Below, in pieces: positions 15,582-24,971 of a DNA stretch of 64,000 nucleotides. The translations under genes were made by a program, and so were the position numbers. The stretch lies in contig NZ_JTAN02000017.1 in NCBI RefSeq assembly GCF_000949135.2, forward strand, positions 1 through 64,000, in the 5' to 3' direction. The DNA comes from Burkholderia sp. USMB20 (GTDB lineage: Bacteria > Pseudomonadota > Gammaproteobacteria > Burkholderiales > Burkholderiaceae). Below the pieces are notes generated by a model. It was not told where the DNA came from and searched no databases. It worked only from the letters and a program-made list of their open reading frames with translations. Numbering within the stretch: position 1 is the first letter of the stretch; every line of letters starts with the position of its first letter.

Positions 15582-16841
15582 CTACCGGCTGCGCACCCGA
15601 TATGCGAGGGCCGCGCAGGCCGCCAGCAGCGCGGCCGTCACGAAGAACACCGAATGCAGGCCGAGCGCGACGCCGATCTGGCCGCCGATCACCGGGCCGA
15701 TCACCTGCCCGCCGAACTGCGCGGACTGCAGGTAGCCGAGCATCTGGCCCGTCGCGCGCTCGTCGACCGACTGCCGGACCAGCTTGCCGATCGATGGCAG
15801 CAACCCGGCGAGCGTCATCCCCATCAGCACGCGCAGCGCGGCGAGCTGCCACCAGTGCGTGACGAACGCCTGCGGCAGCATCGCGAGCGCGGTCAGCAGC
15901 AGGCAGCCGACGATCACGTTCCAGCTGCCGATCCGGTCGGCGAGCGCGCCGAGCCGCGCGGCGGTCAGCATGCTGCCGAGTGCGGAGCCGGCCATCACGA
16001 CGCCGGCGATGCGCGCCAGATGACTGCCGTCCACGCCGAGCCCGCCGATATAGACCGTGATGATCGGCTCGATCGACATGTTCGCGAGCAGCACCATCAT
16101 CGCCGTCACGAGCAGCGCGGCGACCGCCACGCGATCGGTGCGCCGGGCCGGGTTCGCCGACGTTGCGCGGGCGTGCCGCGCGTGCGCGTCGGTGGCCGGA
16201 TCGAAGTCCTCCTTCACGACGACGATCGTCAGCAGCGCGGCAACGGCGATCATCGCGCCACCCGCGAAAAACGTGCCGCGAATGCCGAGCCAGCCCGGCA
16301 GCAGGCCGCCGACGAGCGGCCCGACGAGATTGCCCGCGAGCGCGCCGGTCGACAGGATGCCGAGCGCCCAGCCCGCGCGTTCGCGCGGCGCCTGGGTGCC
16401 GACCATCACGGTCGACGCGGACGCATAGCCGCCGACGAGCCCGGCGATCAGCCGCAGTGCCACGAGTTCCACCACGTTGTGCGCGACGCCGATCAGCGAC
16501 ATCACGACGGCCATCCCGAGTGCCGCGCGCACGAGCATCGGCTTGCGGCCGAAGCGGTCCGCGAGGCGGCCCCACGGCGGTGCGGTGACGGCCGTGCCGA
16601 GAAACGTCGCGCCGAACGCGACACCCGACCACTGGATCACGGCCGACTGCGCGTCGACGCCGAGCTGCCGCACGTACAGCGGCAGGAACGGCAGCAGCAT
16701 GCTGAGACTCACGAGCGTCGTGAACGACCCGAACACGCACACGGCGAGATTGCGGCGCCAGTAGCGCGCATTGCGTTCGGCGTAGCCGGCGCTCGAGCGG
16801 CCGGCGTGTGCGGCGGCCGGTGGGTGGGCGGTCGTGCTCAT
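15582..16841 (-). CDS. MFS transporter (multidrug/drug:H+ antiporter type)
   Basis: 419 residues, 12 predicted membrane helices. After a hydrophilic N-terminal tail the first helix reads LAVCVFGSFTTLVSLSMLLPFLPLYVRQLG. The loop 2-3 motif GRLADRFGRKPMLVR (about residue 90) is the MFS signature A. The overall pattern matches multidrug-resistance MFS proteins of the MdtG type. Its start overlaps the stop of the upstream MFS gene by 4 nt (ATGA), so the two are translated from one mRNA. Substrate unknown. Confidence 0.92.
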   Translation of the reverse strand: MSTTAHPPAAAHAGRSSAGYAERNARYWRRNLAVCVFGSFTTLVSLSMLLPFLPLYVRQLGVDAQSAVIQWSGVAFGATFLGTAVTAPPWGRLADRFGRKPMLVRAALGMAVVMSLIGVAHNVVELVALRLIAGLVGGYASASTVMVGTQAPRERAGWALGILSTGALAGNLVGPLVGGLLPGWLGIRGTFFAGGAMIAVAALLTIVVVKEDFDPATDAHARHARATSANPARRTDRVAVAALLVTAMMVLLANMSIEPIITVYIGGLGVDGSHLARIAGVVMAGSALGSMLTAARLGALADRIGSWNVIVGCLLLTALAMLPQAFVTHWWQLAALRVLMGMTLAGLLPSIGKLVRQSVDERATGQMLGYLQSAQFGGQVIGPVIGGQIGVALGLHSVFFVTAALLAACAALAYRVRSR

Positions 16842-18040
16842 CGCGCCCTCGCCGAGGAGATCACGTCGACCGCGAGCGCCAGCAACAGCGCGGCGGTGCC
16901 GACGCCGAACAGCGCTTCGTAACGGCCGCCGCTCGATGCGAACAGGTACGACAGACCGTAGGCGGCGACCGCCTGCATGATCGCGAAGCTGGTCGTCGCG
17001 CTGCGCCATGCGCGCTTCGCGACCGACGGATGATGCGCGAGCAGCTCGTTTACGCGGCCCAGCGCGAGCGGCACGATGCCGGGCGTGAACGCGCCGACGA
17101 GCAGGCTCGACACGATCAGCGCGGCCGGGCCCAGGCCGAGCAGCGGCAGCGCGACCGCGACGGCTTCGATCGCGAATGCGATCCGCAGTGCGCGGCCGAA
17201 GCCCGCACGGTCGGCCAGATGCCCGCACGCGAGCGGCCCGACGATCGCGCCGAGGCCGTACAGCACCCAGTACTGCGCGCCCGCGTCGACGCCCTTGCCG
17301 AGTCCGCGCGCGACGTAGTCGACGAGGAAGATCATGTGCGGGACGAGCCCGACCGCGTTGAGCCCGTATTCGACGTACAGCGCGCGCAGGCTGCCGGCCG
17401 GCAGGTTGCGCGCGTGCGCGGCATGCGCCGCGGCGGCTGCGGGCTGTGCGTCGTCGGCCGGCCAGCCGCGCCACGCGACGGCGGTCAGCAGCAGCGACAC
17501 GATCGCGAGCCCAAGCCACGTGACGGTGAGCCCTTGCCGCAGCAGGATCGGCACGATCGTGCCCGATGCCGCGATGCCGAGCCCGATCCCGGTGAAGATG
17601 CCGCCGCTCGCGAAACCGCGCCGCGACGGCGGCACGTGCGTGAGGATCGCCGGCGCCGCGAGCACCATCAGCGCCCCGCCCGACAGGCCGGACGCGAACC
17701 GCCACACGAAGAACCACAGGAACGACACGGGCGCCGCGCACGCGACGAATGCGAGCGTCGCGAGCAGCATCATCGCGCGCAGCACGGCGGTCGAGCCGGC
17801 GCGGCGCGCGAGCGTGCCGGCGACCAGCGCGCCGGCCAGATAGCCGCCGAGGTTGGCCGCCCCGAGATACGCGGCGGTGGACGCGGGAAACCAGTGCGCA
17901 CCGATGATCGCCGGCAAGAGCGGCGTGTACGCAAAGCGCGCCAGGCCGATGCCGATCAGGCTCGCACTGGCGCCGGACACCGTGCCGCGCCACACGTTGA
18001 ATGCGGGGGCGTGCGGCCGGTCGAGAAGCGCTTGTTGCAT
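16838..18040 (-). CDS. YbfB/YjiJ-family MFS transporter
   Basis: 400 residues from the ATG at 18040 (GGAGG just upstream). The first helix carries GTVSGASASLIGIGLARFAYTPLLP, the YbfB/YjiJ hallmark. Twelve helices follow, with GGYLAGALVAGTLARR as the loop 2-3 region. Physiological substrates of this family are poorly known. It is first in a two-transporter unit with the MFS gene at 15582; the LysR gene upstream at 18158 is on the same strand and is the obvious candidate regulator. Confidence 0.92.
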   Translation of the reverse strand: MQQALLDRPHAPAFNVWRGTVSGASASLIGIGLARFAYTPLLPAIIGAHWFPASTAAYLGAANLGGYLAGALVAGTLARRAGSTAVLRAMMLLATLAFVACAAPVSFLWFFVWRFASGLSGGALMVLAAPAILTHVPPSRRGFASGGIFTGIGLGIAASGTIVPILLRQGLTVTWLGLAIVSLLLTAVAWRGWPADDAQPAAAAAHAAHARNLPAGSLRALYVEYGLNAVGLVPHMIFLVDYVARGLGKGVDAGAQYWVLYGLGAIVGPLACGHLADRAGFGRALRIAFAIEAVAVALPLLGLGPAALIVSSLLVGAFTPGIVPLALGRVNELLAHHPSVAKRAWRSATTSFAIMQAVAAYGLSYLFASSGGRYEALFGVGTAALLLALAVDVISSARAR

Positions 18041-18157
18041 GGAGACCTCCCATTCGCTGGGCGGATGCACGCGCATCCGCCGGTTGATGGAAGTCTAGAT
18101 TGAACCGGGTATCGGGAGAATCCATGCAGCACGGAAGCCATTCTTCCGTAACGCGAT

Positions 18158-19084
18158 TCAATCTCCGTCGGTGATGGCCGCCAGCTGCGCGAAATGCTCG
18201 CGCAATCGCGGCGCGGCGAAATCGACGAACGTCCGCACCTTCGGCACCGACAGGCGTCCGTAAGGCGTGACCAGATGAATCGGCAGCGGCGCGTGCTCGC
18301 TGTCGCGCAGCACGATGCGCAGCGCGCCGTCCCGCACCGGCTCCGCAACGTGATACGAGAACAGCCGCGTGACGCCGTGACCGGCGAGCGCCGACGCGAG
18401 GGCGCCGCGGATCGTGTTGACGATGAAGCGCGGCGCGAACTGGACCACCTGTGGCAGCGCCGACGGCGCGGACGGCGGAAAGCTCCACGAATCGAGCCCG
18501 AAGTGCGTCATCGAGATGATCCGGTGCCGGGCGAGATCGGCCGGCGCGGTAATCGGCGGATGGTTCGCAAGGTAGTCCGGCGACGCGACGACGACACGCC
18601 GCACCGCACCGACCGGCATCGCGACGAGCGTCGAATCGCTCAGGTGCGCGATGCGCAGCGCGACGTCGATGCCCTCGTCGATCAGGCTGACGGGACGGTC
18701 GAGCAGTTGCAGGCGAATCGACACGGCCGGATGGCGGTCGATGAATTCGTCGATGAGCGCACGCAGCACGTCTTCGCCCGCGGCGACCGGTGCGGTGATC
18801 GTCAGCAGGCCGCGCGGCGCCGAGCGTTCGTCGGCGATCAGCATGTCGGCTTCCTCGAGATCCGCGAGGATGCGGCGGCACGCTGCCGCGTAACGTTCAC
18901 CGGCTTCGCTCAAACGGATCGTCCGGGTGGTCCGGTACAGCAGCGCGGTGCCCGTGTGTTCCTCGAGAAACGCGAGCGCGCGGCTGACGGCCGCCGGCGA
19001 GCGGCCCAGGCGGCGGCTCGCGCCCGCGAGGCTGCCCTCGTCGAGCGTGGCGACGAACACCTTCATCGCATCGATTCGGTCCAT
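18158..19084 (-). CDS. LysR-family transcriptional regulator
   Basis: 308 residues. N-terminal winged HTH: MDRIDAMKVFVATLDEGSLAGASRRLGRSPAAVSRALAFLE in substance, then HTGTALLYRTTRTIRLSEAGERY. The effector domain belongs to the group with RGLLTITAPVAAGEDVLRALIDEF. It stands upstream of two MFS genes on the same strand and is divergent from the SGNH hydrolase gene across 143 nt, so either unit may be its target. Confidence 0.93.
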   Translation of the reverse strand: MDRIDAMKVFVATLDEGSLAGASRRLGRSPAAVSRALAFLEEHTGTALLYRTTRTIRLSEAGERYAAACRRILADLEEADMLIADERSAPRGLLTITAPVAAGEDVLRALIDEFIDRHPAVSIRLQLLDRPVSLIDEGIDVALRIAHLSDSTLVAMPVGAVRRVVVASPDYLANHPPITAPADLARHRIISMTHFGLDSWSFPPSAPSALPQVVQFAPRFIVNTIRGALASALAGHGVTRLFSYHVAEPVRDGALRIVLRDSEHAPLPIHLVTPYGRLSVPKVRTFVDFAAPRLREHFAQLAAITDGD

Positions 19085-19227
19085 GTCGTGTGCGGGGGCG
19101 CGTGGGTTCGTGTCGTGGGCGGGAAAAGCCAGCGAGCAGTCTACCGTACGCGTTGCGCAACGCGGGGGCAGCGCGGTCGCGCCGCTTCGTGAAATACTTC
19201 GGCGACGCGTCCTTGCGGAACTTCGAG

Positions 19228-20397
19228 ATGACCGACTTGCCTGCCGTGCCCGCGTTGCGTTGCGTCGTCATGCGTTGCGCGTCGGCGTGCGTCGTCGCGT
19301 GGCTGGTCGCCGGGCCGGCGATGGCCGGCTCGTCGGCCGTGTCGCCGCCCGGGTTGCCGGCGCCCGCAATCCGCACGCCGCAACGCATCCTGTTCGTCGG
19401 CGACAGTCTCACGCACGGCCGTTACACGCCCGTGCGTTCGTACGGCGCGATGCATGCCGGCCGCCAGGCCGCAGGCGCGGCCGCGGCGCGGGTGATCGAC
19501 GAGAACTTCGGGCAGACCGGCGCCCGCGCGGAACGCGAGCCGGGCCCGTGGGGCGGGATTCCGGGCATCTTCGCGCGGTTTGCCGTCGAAGCCGGGCTCG
19601 ACTATGACGTCCATCTGGAAGCGATGTCGGCGACGAGTCTCGCCAAACACGACCGCGTTGCATCGGACGTGATCGACCGGCCTGTCTGGGACGCGGTCGT
19701 GCTGCAGGAGTTGAGCGCGAAGCCGCTGCCGTTCGTGCTCACGCATAGCCGCGCCAGCGATCCGGCCGCCTTCTGCGCGAGCGTCGCGAAGATCGCGCGC
19801 GGCATTCGCGCTGCTGCACCGCAAGCGCGCGTCTATCTGTACGAAACCTGGCCGGGCGCCGATCTCGCGAAGGCGCTGGCGGGCGAGCCGGGCAGCGCCG
19901 GCTTTCACGCGCGCTATGTCGAGCGTCTCGCCGAACTCGTCGCCGCGTATCGCGATGCATTCGAACGCGCCCGCCGCACCGATCCGTCGATCGTGGCCGT
20001 CGCGCCGGTCGGCCGCGCATGGCAGCGCGCGTGGATGGCGGGCATCGCCGATCCCGATCCGTATGCGCCGTCGGGTGCCCCGCTGCTGTGGTACGGCATG
20101 CGCGCGCACAACGACCCGCCGATCTCGCGGCTCGACTATCAGCATCCGGGCGTGACGGGCGCTTACCTCAGCGCGCTCGTGCTGTTCCAGCAGATCGCCG
20201 GCGTCGACGTGCGCACCCTGGGCGCGCGGGAGCCAGCAGCCGCGCAGCTCGGCATCGCGCCGGACCTGGCGGTGAAGCTGCAGGCGGTTGCGTCGGAGAC
20301 GGTGCGGCATGAACGGGCCGACGTCGGGGTCGGGACCGGCACCGATGCCGGTGCGGCGGCGACGGATGAACGGTCCGATCCGTGCGCGTCGCCATGA
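19228..20397 (+). CDS. Secreted SGNH/GDSL-family hydrolase
   Basis: 389 residues from the ATG at 19228; an internal ATG at 19270 gives a tighter signal peptide (MRCASACVVAWLVAGPAMA) and may be the true start. Block I is RILFVGDSLTHG with the nucleophile Ser (about residue 60), and the C-terminal catalytic Asp-His pair is in RLDYQHPGVTGAY (about 305). The family hydrolyses esters or carbohydrate O-acetyl groups. Its location would be periplasmic or extracellular. The C-terminal 40 residues are low-complexity Gly/Thr/Ala. Confidence 0.85.
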   Translation: MTDLPAVPALRCVVMRCASACVVAWLVAGPAMAGSSAVSPPGLPAPAIRTPQRILFVGDSLTHGRYTPVRSYGAMHAGRQAAGAAAARVIDENFGQTGARAEREPGPWGGIPGIFARFAVEAGLDYDVHLEAMSATSLAKHDRVASDVIDRPVWDAVVLQELSAKPLPFVLTHSRASDPAAFCASVAKIARGIRAAAPQARVYLYETWPGADLAKALAGEPGSAGFHARYVERLAELVAAYRDAFERARRTDPSIVAVAPVGRAWQRAWMAGIADPDPYAPSGAPLLWYGMRAHNDPPISRLDYQHPGVTGAYLSALVLFQQIAGVDVRTLGAREPAAAQLGIAPDLAVKLQAVASETVRHERADVGVGTGTDAGAAATDERSDPCASP

Positions 20398-20662
20398 GCC
20401 GGATGTGCAGACGAGCGGCGGCGCTGCACATTCGGTGCGTCGCAGCGATCGATGAACGCTGACGAATGCAAGGGCCCGCGGCGTCGCTCCGCCGTTCCGT
20501 CGCGCGGCGCCGGCGGATTGACCGAGGATACCGAACCGCGCGGTACGCGATCACCATCACCGGCCGCCGAATCCGCGCAGCGCGGCCTATCGTTTTCCCT
20601 GCCCTGACCTTCCCGCCTCGGCTCGCCTTCCGTCCGACGCCCGCCCAGCGGGCGTTTCCCGG

Positions 20663-20681
20663 CCTTTCTGCGCGGGAAAGG
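20663..20681 (+). promoter_or_regulatory. LysR-type box upstream of the MFS gene
   Basis: CCTTTCT (20663-20669) - GCGCG - GGAAAGG (20675-20681) is an inverted repeat with one mismatch. It is one of five TTTC(C/T)-N5-(G/A)GAAA sites found between 20.6 and 34.4 kb, and the spacing fits the T-N11-A rule of LysR boxes. It lies about 200 nt upstream of the MFS start. Confidence 0.6.
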
Positions 20682-20696
20682 ATGCTTGAAGCATCC
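20680..20696. promoter_or_regulatory. Perfect 17-bp palindrome
   Basis: GGATGCTT (20680-20687), central G, AAGCATCC (20689-20696). It adjoins the LysR-type box and lies upstream of the MFS gene. Candidate second regulator site or RNA hairpin; no matching copy was noticed elsewhere in the window. Confidence 0.4.
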
Positions 20697-20883
20697 GCAA
20701 TTATCGCGTCGCGCAAATTCGCCGACCATGTTTCGGACGATCGGCGCCATCCCGCGCATCCGGCCTTTCGCGGGCCTTGCGGGCACGTGCGCCGCGTCGC
20801 GCGACCGGGCCCGTGATGCCGGCCGCGAATAGCCGCGAACGGCCGGGCATTGCGCCACGGCAAATCGATAATCAGGAGACACG

Positions 20884-22341
20884 ATGAACAGCCAATCCCT
20901 CGACCTTGGCGGCACCGCGGGCCGCCCCGCGTCCGCCGCATCGTCCGCGGCCCGGGCCGGCGCCGATGCGACGGCCCTGCCCGCCCGCGGCATCACGCTC
21001 GGCGAATTCATGGACGACTTGCCGGTCGGTGCGCTGCACCGGTTCGTCGTCTGGGTGATCGGCATCGGGCTGTTCTTCGACATGTACGAGATCTTCCTCG
21101 TCAGCACGATCGGCTCCGCGCTGCAGCACGAATACGGGCTCAGCCGGCAAAGCGCCGATTTCAAGCTGCTGCTCGCGTCGGCATTCATCGGAATGTTCGT
21201 CGGCGCGCTGTGTCTCGGCAGCCTTGCCGACCGCATCGGCCGGCGCAAGGCGTTCCTGATGACGCTCGTCTGGTACAGCGCGTTTTCGCTGATCGGCGCG
21301 TTCTCGGTGAACGCCGACATGCTCGTCGCATGCCGCTTTCTCACGGGCATCGGCGTCGGCGCGATCTACCCGGTCGCCGACAGCTTCCTGTCCGAAATCC
21401 TGCCGAAGGACAAGCGCGGACGGCTTGCCGCATGGGCCTATACGACTTCGTACGTCGCCGTGCCGCTGGTCGGCTTCCTCGCGCTGTGGCTGAATCCGCT
21501 GCACGTCGCGGGCGTGGCCGGCTGGCGCATCATCCTCGCGATCGGCAGCCTCGGCGCCGTGTACGTGCTGCTGGTCCAGCATCGTCTGCCGGAAAGCCCG
21601 CGCTGGCTGCTCGCGCAGGGCCGCACTGCGGAGGCGCATGCCGCTGCACGGCGCTTCGCGGACAGCGCCGGCGTGCGCGTGCCCGACCAGTTCGCGGCAT
21701 CGGCCGAACCGCAGCGGCCGCTGCGCGTCAGCGAGCGCATCGCGCTGCTGCGCCGCCGGCCCTACGGCGCGCGCTACCTGATGCTCGCGGTATTCCACCT
21801 GTTCCAGGGCTTCGGCTATTACGGCTTCGGCACGCTCGCGAGCACGGTCGTCAAGAGCCGCGGGTTCGACGTCACCGACAGCACGCTGTTCATCGCACTG
21901 TCGTTCATCGGTTATCCGATCGGCTCGCTGCTGTCGATTCCGCTGCTGAACTGGATCGAGCGCCGCACGCTCGTGATCGTGTCGATCCTGTCGATCGCCG
22001 CGTTCGGGCTGTGCTTCGCGTATTCGGGCAACACGGCGCTGATCGTCTGTTTCGGGTTCCTGACGACCTGCGCGTCGAACGTGTTCAGCAACGCGTATCA
22101 CGTGTATCAGGCGGAGATCTTCCCGGCGCGCGTGCGTTCGACCGCGATCGGCAGCACCTACTCGCTGTCGCGCATCGTCAGCGGCGCGCTGCCGTTCGTG
22201 CTGCTGCCGGTGCTGGCCCAACACGGCGCGGGAGCGATGTTCGGCGTGATCTCGGTCGCGCTCGGCATCGTCGCGGTCACGCTGCGCGTGCTCGGGCCGC
22301 TGACCACGCGGCGCAGCCAGGACGACATCAACCCGGTATGA
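20884..22341 (+). CDS. MFS metabolite:H+ symporter (sugar-porter-like/aromatic acid type)
   Basis: 485 residues; start follows CAGGAGACACG. After a 40-residue polar N-terminus the first helix reads FVVWVIGIGLFFDMYEIFLVSTIG; FFDMYE matches the D-x-x-D/E signature of metabolite:H+ symporters. LADRIGRRKAFLMTL (about 120) is the loop 2-3 motif and PESPRWLLAQGR (about 240) is the sugar-porter central motif. Twelve helices. Probable uptake carrier for an organic acid catabolised by the neighbouring enzymes; it is convergent with a LysR gene and has the shared LysR-type box upstream. Confidence 0.92.
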   Translation: MNSQSLDLGGTAGRPASAASSAARAGADATALPARGITLGEFMDDLPVGALHRFVVWVIGIGLFFDMYEIFLVSTIGSALQHEYGLSRQSADFKLLLASAFIGMFVGALCLGSLADRIGRRKAFLMTLVWYSAFSLIGAFSVNADMLVACRFLTGIGVGAIYPVADSFLSEILPKDKRGRLAAWAYTTSYVAVPLVGFLALWLNPLHVAGVAGWRIILAIGSLGAVYVLLVQHRLPESPRWLLAQGRTAEAHAAARRFADSAGVRVPDQFAASAEPQRPLRVSERIALLRRRPYGARYLMLAVFHLFQGFGYYGFGTLASTVVKSRGFDVTDSTLFIALSFIGYPIGSLLSIPLLNWIERRTLVIVSILSIAAFGLCFAYSGNTALIVCFGFLTTCASNVFSNAYHVYQAEIFPARVRSTAIGSTYSLSRIVSGALPFVLLPVLAQHGAGAMFGVISVALGIVAVTLRVLGPLTTRRSQDDINPV

Positions 22342-22352
22342 CGCGGTTTGCG

Positions 22353-22376
22353 GCACGGGGCATGCGTGCCCCGTGC
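22353..22376 (+). terminator. Hairpin terminator after the MFS gene
   Basis: GCACGGGGCA (22353-22362), loop TGCG, TGCCCCGTGC (22367-22376): a perfect 10-bp GC-rich stem with tetraloop starting 12 nt after the MFS stop. No T tract. Confidence 0.65.
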
Positions 22377-22388
22377 GTCGCGCCTGGC

Positions 22389-22439
22389 GCGCGTTGAACG
22401 CAGGTCGCGCATTCCTCGCATTCAGCGCGTTCAACGCGC
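22389..22439 (-). terminator. Inverted repeat at the end of the LysR gene
   Basis: GCGCGTTGAACGC (22389-22401) and GCGTTCAACGCGC (22427-22439) pair perfectly over 13 bp with a 25-nt loop. The right arm covers the LysR stop codon. It could terminate the minus-strand operon ending with this gene. Confidence 0.5.
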
Positions 22440-23324
22440 CGACATGAAATCGAACAGCTTCGCGATGTCCGTGGTCAGCACGGTGCCGGCCTTCACGCCG
22501 ACCCACAGCGTGCGCGTCGCCCACGCGTCGTCGAGCGTCACGACGCCGAGCCGCGCCGCGCGCTCGCCCGTCACCGCATCGCGCGGCAGCACGCCGATGC
22601 CGAGTCCCGCCTCGATCATCCGGCTCACGCCGTCGAAATTCGATACCTGAATGCGCAGCTTCAGCGAGCGCTCGGCCGCGAACGCGGCGTCGGTCATCCG
22701 CGCGAGCAGCGAACTGCCGTCGCTCAGGCCGACGTAGTCTTCATCGAGCGTCTCCGCGAAGCGGATGCTGTCGCGCGCGGCGAAGCGATGCCCGCGCGGC
22801 ACGAGCAGCACGAGCTCGTCGCGCCGGTACAGCCGGCGTTCGATGCCGGGCGCCGGCACGTTGTCCGCGAACACGCCGAGATCGGCCTTGCCGGACCCGA
22901 GCGCATCGACGATCTCGTGACTCAGCCTCTCCTCGAGACTGACCTTGATGCCCGGGTTGTCGGTGAGGAACGCGGCGAGATCGGCCGGCAGGAACTGGAC
23001 GATCGCCGACGTATTGGTCCACACGTGAATGTGGCCGCGCACGCCGGCGACGTAATCGCTCATCTCGTGCGCCATCCGGTTCACCTGCTCGATCACCTTC
23101 GCCGCATGTTCGAGCAGCGCGCGGCCCGCGGGCGTCAGCTCGACGCCGCGCGCATGCCGGACGAACAGCGCGCTGCCGGTCACGCTCTCGAGTTCGGCGA
23201 TCCGCTTGCTGACCGCGGACAACGTGAGCTGACCGTGTTCGGCCGCCTTGGTCAGGCTGCCGTGCTCGGCGACGAGCGCGAACACGCGCAGCGACTGCAG
23301 ATCGAAATGAAGCGGGTTCACCAT
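22431..23324 (-). CDS. LysR-family regulator of the 20-34 kb catabolic locus (putative)
   Basis: 297 residues from the ATG at 23324 (MVNPLHFDLQSLRVF); an 8-residue longer version starts at 23348. HTH: LRVFALVAEHGSLTKAAEHGQLTLSAVSKRIAELE in substance. The effector domain includes HIHVWTNTSAIVQFLPADLAAFL and DLGVFADNVPAPGIERRLYRRDELVLLVPRGH, a type seen in regulators of organic-acid catabolism. It lies between the MFS carrier and a minus-strand enzyme run. Five shared LysR-type boxes in the locus make it the best candidate to bind them; this is inference. Confidence 0.9.
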   Translation of the reverse strand: MVNPLHFDLQSLRVFALVAEHGSLTKAAEHGQLTLSAVSKRIAELESVTGSALFVRHARGVELTPAGRALLEHAAKVIEQVNRMAHEMSDYVAGVRGHIHVWTNTSAIVQFLPADLAAFLTDNPGIKVSLEERLSHEIVDALGSGKADLGVFADNVPAPGIERRLYRRDELVLLVPRGHRFAARDSIRFAETLDEDYVGLSDGSSLLARMTDAAFAAERSLKLRIQVSNFDGVSRMIEAGLGIGVLPRDAVTGERAARLGVVTLDDAWATRTLWVGVKAGTVLTTDIAKLFDFMSAR

Positions 23325-23444
23325 GACGAAGATCCTGGGGTGTGCCATGCGACGCGCGCGAACGGCGCCCGACCGGCCTGATGCCGATCATACGCCCGGC
23401 CATGCACGCGGCGAAATCGCGCGAAACGATGCAGGACAGCGCGC

Positions 23445-24272
23445 TCAGCGCGGCGCGATCGCCTGCAGTGCGGCGAGCATCGCGCTGTCCGGTCGCGCGA
23501 GATCGTCGAGTACCGTGAAGTGCTGCATGCCCGGCAGCCACGCGCGCGCAACCGGCTCGCCGGCCGCCTCGCATGCGTGCGCGTATTCATGTGCATGGCG
23601 CACGAGTTCCGGCAACTCGGCCGCGCCGACCGCGACGACGGTCGGCGCACCGGGTCCGACGTGACGCAGCGGGCTGTAGGCGGCGATTTCCTGCGCGGTG
23701 AGTCGAAGCTTCTCGCCGAGCACGCACAGCGAGATCGGCTCGAGATCGACGAGCGGGCTGATCGCAAGCGCCGACACGACCGCCGGATGCGCGCGATACA
23801 CGGCGCTCAGGTGACCGCCTGCCGAGTGGCCGCTCAGGTGGATCGGCCGGCCGCCGGTGCCGATGCGATCGGGATCGGCCGCGAGATGGTCGAGCAGCGC
23901 GCCGATCTCGCCGACGATGTCGGTCATCGATGCAGCCGGTGCGAGCGTGTATTCGGCGAGCACGACATCGAACCCGCGTGCGAGCGGCCCGGCGGCCGCG
24001 TACGCGAAATCTTCCTTCGCGCAGTGCTGCCAGTAGCCGCCGTGAATGAACACGAACAGCGGCGCGGCGGGCCGGCCGCAGCGCAGCCAGTCGAAGCGCT
24101 GCGCGGGGCGCGACCCGTAACGCAGGTCGCGCTGCGCGGGCGTCGCGGCGTAAAGCGCGGCACTGCGCGCCTGGCAGGACGCGAGCACCGCGGGGAAGTC
24201 GGGAATGGCCTTCGTGTTCAGGTAAGCGGCGTCGAGCGCCGCGCGGTCCATGCCGCGATAGAGGATCGTCAT
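23445..24272 (-). CDS. Alpha/beta hydrolase, kynurenine-formamidase-like
   Basis: 275 residues. [10 protein letters not shown] (about residue 75) is the oxyanion-hole motif HGG-x-W typical of KynB/arylformamidase-like and BD-FAE hydrolases. The nucleophile elbow is [11 protein letters not shown] (about 145). [11 protein letters not shown] near 255 supplies the catalytic His. Family members hydrolyse N-formylkynurenine or small esters. No kynurenine pathway genes are nearby, so the substrate here more likely belongs to the surrounding CoA-ester pathway. Start at 24272 has weak upstream signals. Confidence 0.85.
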   Translation of the reverse strand: MTILYRGMDRAALDAAYLNTKAIPDFPAVLASCQARSAALYAATPAQRDLRYGSRPAQRFDWLRCGRPAAPLFVFIHGGYWQHCAKEDFAYAAAGPLARGFDVVLAEYTLAPAASMTDIVGEIGALLDHLAADPDRIGTGGRPIHLSGHSAGGHLSAVYRAHPAVVSALAISPLVDLEPISLCVLGEKLRLTAQEIAAYSPLRHVGPGAPTVVAVGAAELPELVRHAHEYAHACEAAGEPVARAWLPGMQHFTVLDDLARPDSAMLAALQAIAPR

Positions 24273-24568
24273 TCGGAATGTGCGTGGGTCGGATTGCGGA
24301 TCCGCGGGACGCGCGTCGCGCCCGCTGCGAAGGCGGCGGACGGACCGGCGCCGATGCACGCCATTATCCGCAGTACAACGCGGCGCGCCTATCCGGAATC
24401 GGCGGGTGCGGTACGCGCCTGTCCGCTTTCGGCGGCGGATTGCTGCGTGGCGGGCGCATCGCGGCGGCGCATGCGGGAACCGGCGGAACCGACGCGATGC
24501 TGCGCCCACGCCGCACGACAGCTCGGCATGACCGCCGCGCGCGCCCGTGCAATTCAATTCAACGCAAC

Positions 24569-24952
24569 TCAGATCAGCTCGGAGATCTCGATCAGGTTCA
24601 GGTCCGGGTCGCGCACGTACACCGACCGGATCTTCTGCGTCGCACCGGTGCGCTCGACGGGCCCTTCGACGATCGGCCATTCGACGCGGTGCAGATGCGC
24701 GATCACGTCGTCGAGCGGCACCGACGCGATGAAGCACAGGTCGAGCGCGCCGGGCACCGGCACGTGCGCCTTCGGCTCGAACTCCGCGCCGCGCACGTGC
24801 AGGTTGATCTTCTGGTTGCCGAAGCGGAACGCGAGCCGGCCCGCGCCGAAGGTTTCGAGCTGCATCTGCAGCACTTCGGTATAGAAATGCTTCGTCCGCT
24901 CCGGATCGACGCAAGTCAGCACGAGGTGGTCGAGGTGGTCAATCAGTGCCAT
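24569..24952 (-). CDS. VOC-family protein (glyoxalase/bleomycin resistance fold)
   Basis: 127 residues, one VOC unit made of two beta-alpha-beta-beta-beta modules. It begins [28 protein letters not shown], where the His is a usual metal ligand, and ends [16 protein letters not shown], with the Glu as the other conserved ligand. It is often called a virulence/dioxygenase-like protein in related genomes; the reaction is unknown. It follows the HMG-CoA-lyase-like gene by 19 nt and is probably in its operon. Confidence 0.9.
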   Translation of the reverse strand: MALIDHLDHLVLTCVDPERTKHFYTEVLQMQLETFGAGRLAFRFGNQKINLHVRGAEFEPKAHVPVPGALDLCFIASVPLDDVIAHLHRVEWPIVEGPVERTGATQKIRSVYVRDPDLNLIEISELI

Positions 24953-24971
24953 GTGATTCGCTCCGGTTCGG

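Larger units (their letters stand above)
20398..20883. other. Intergenic region with hairpin and regulatory motifs
   Basis: 486 nt without a gene. It holds a hairpin, ACGCCCGC (20637-20644) / GCGGGCGT (20648-20655) followed by TT, a LysR-type box (20663-20681) and a perfect 17-bp palindrome (20680-20696) overlapping it by two bases. The final part provides AGGAG before the MFS start. The layout suggests the promoter of the MFS gene lies between 20690 and 20860. Confidence 0.5.

Noticed and set aside
24273-24568. Possible small gene between the hydrolase and VOC genes
   Set aside because: All frames are short, Arg-rich and without start signals or recognisable sequence; treated as non-coding.
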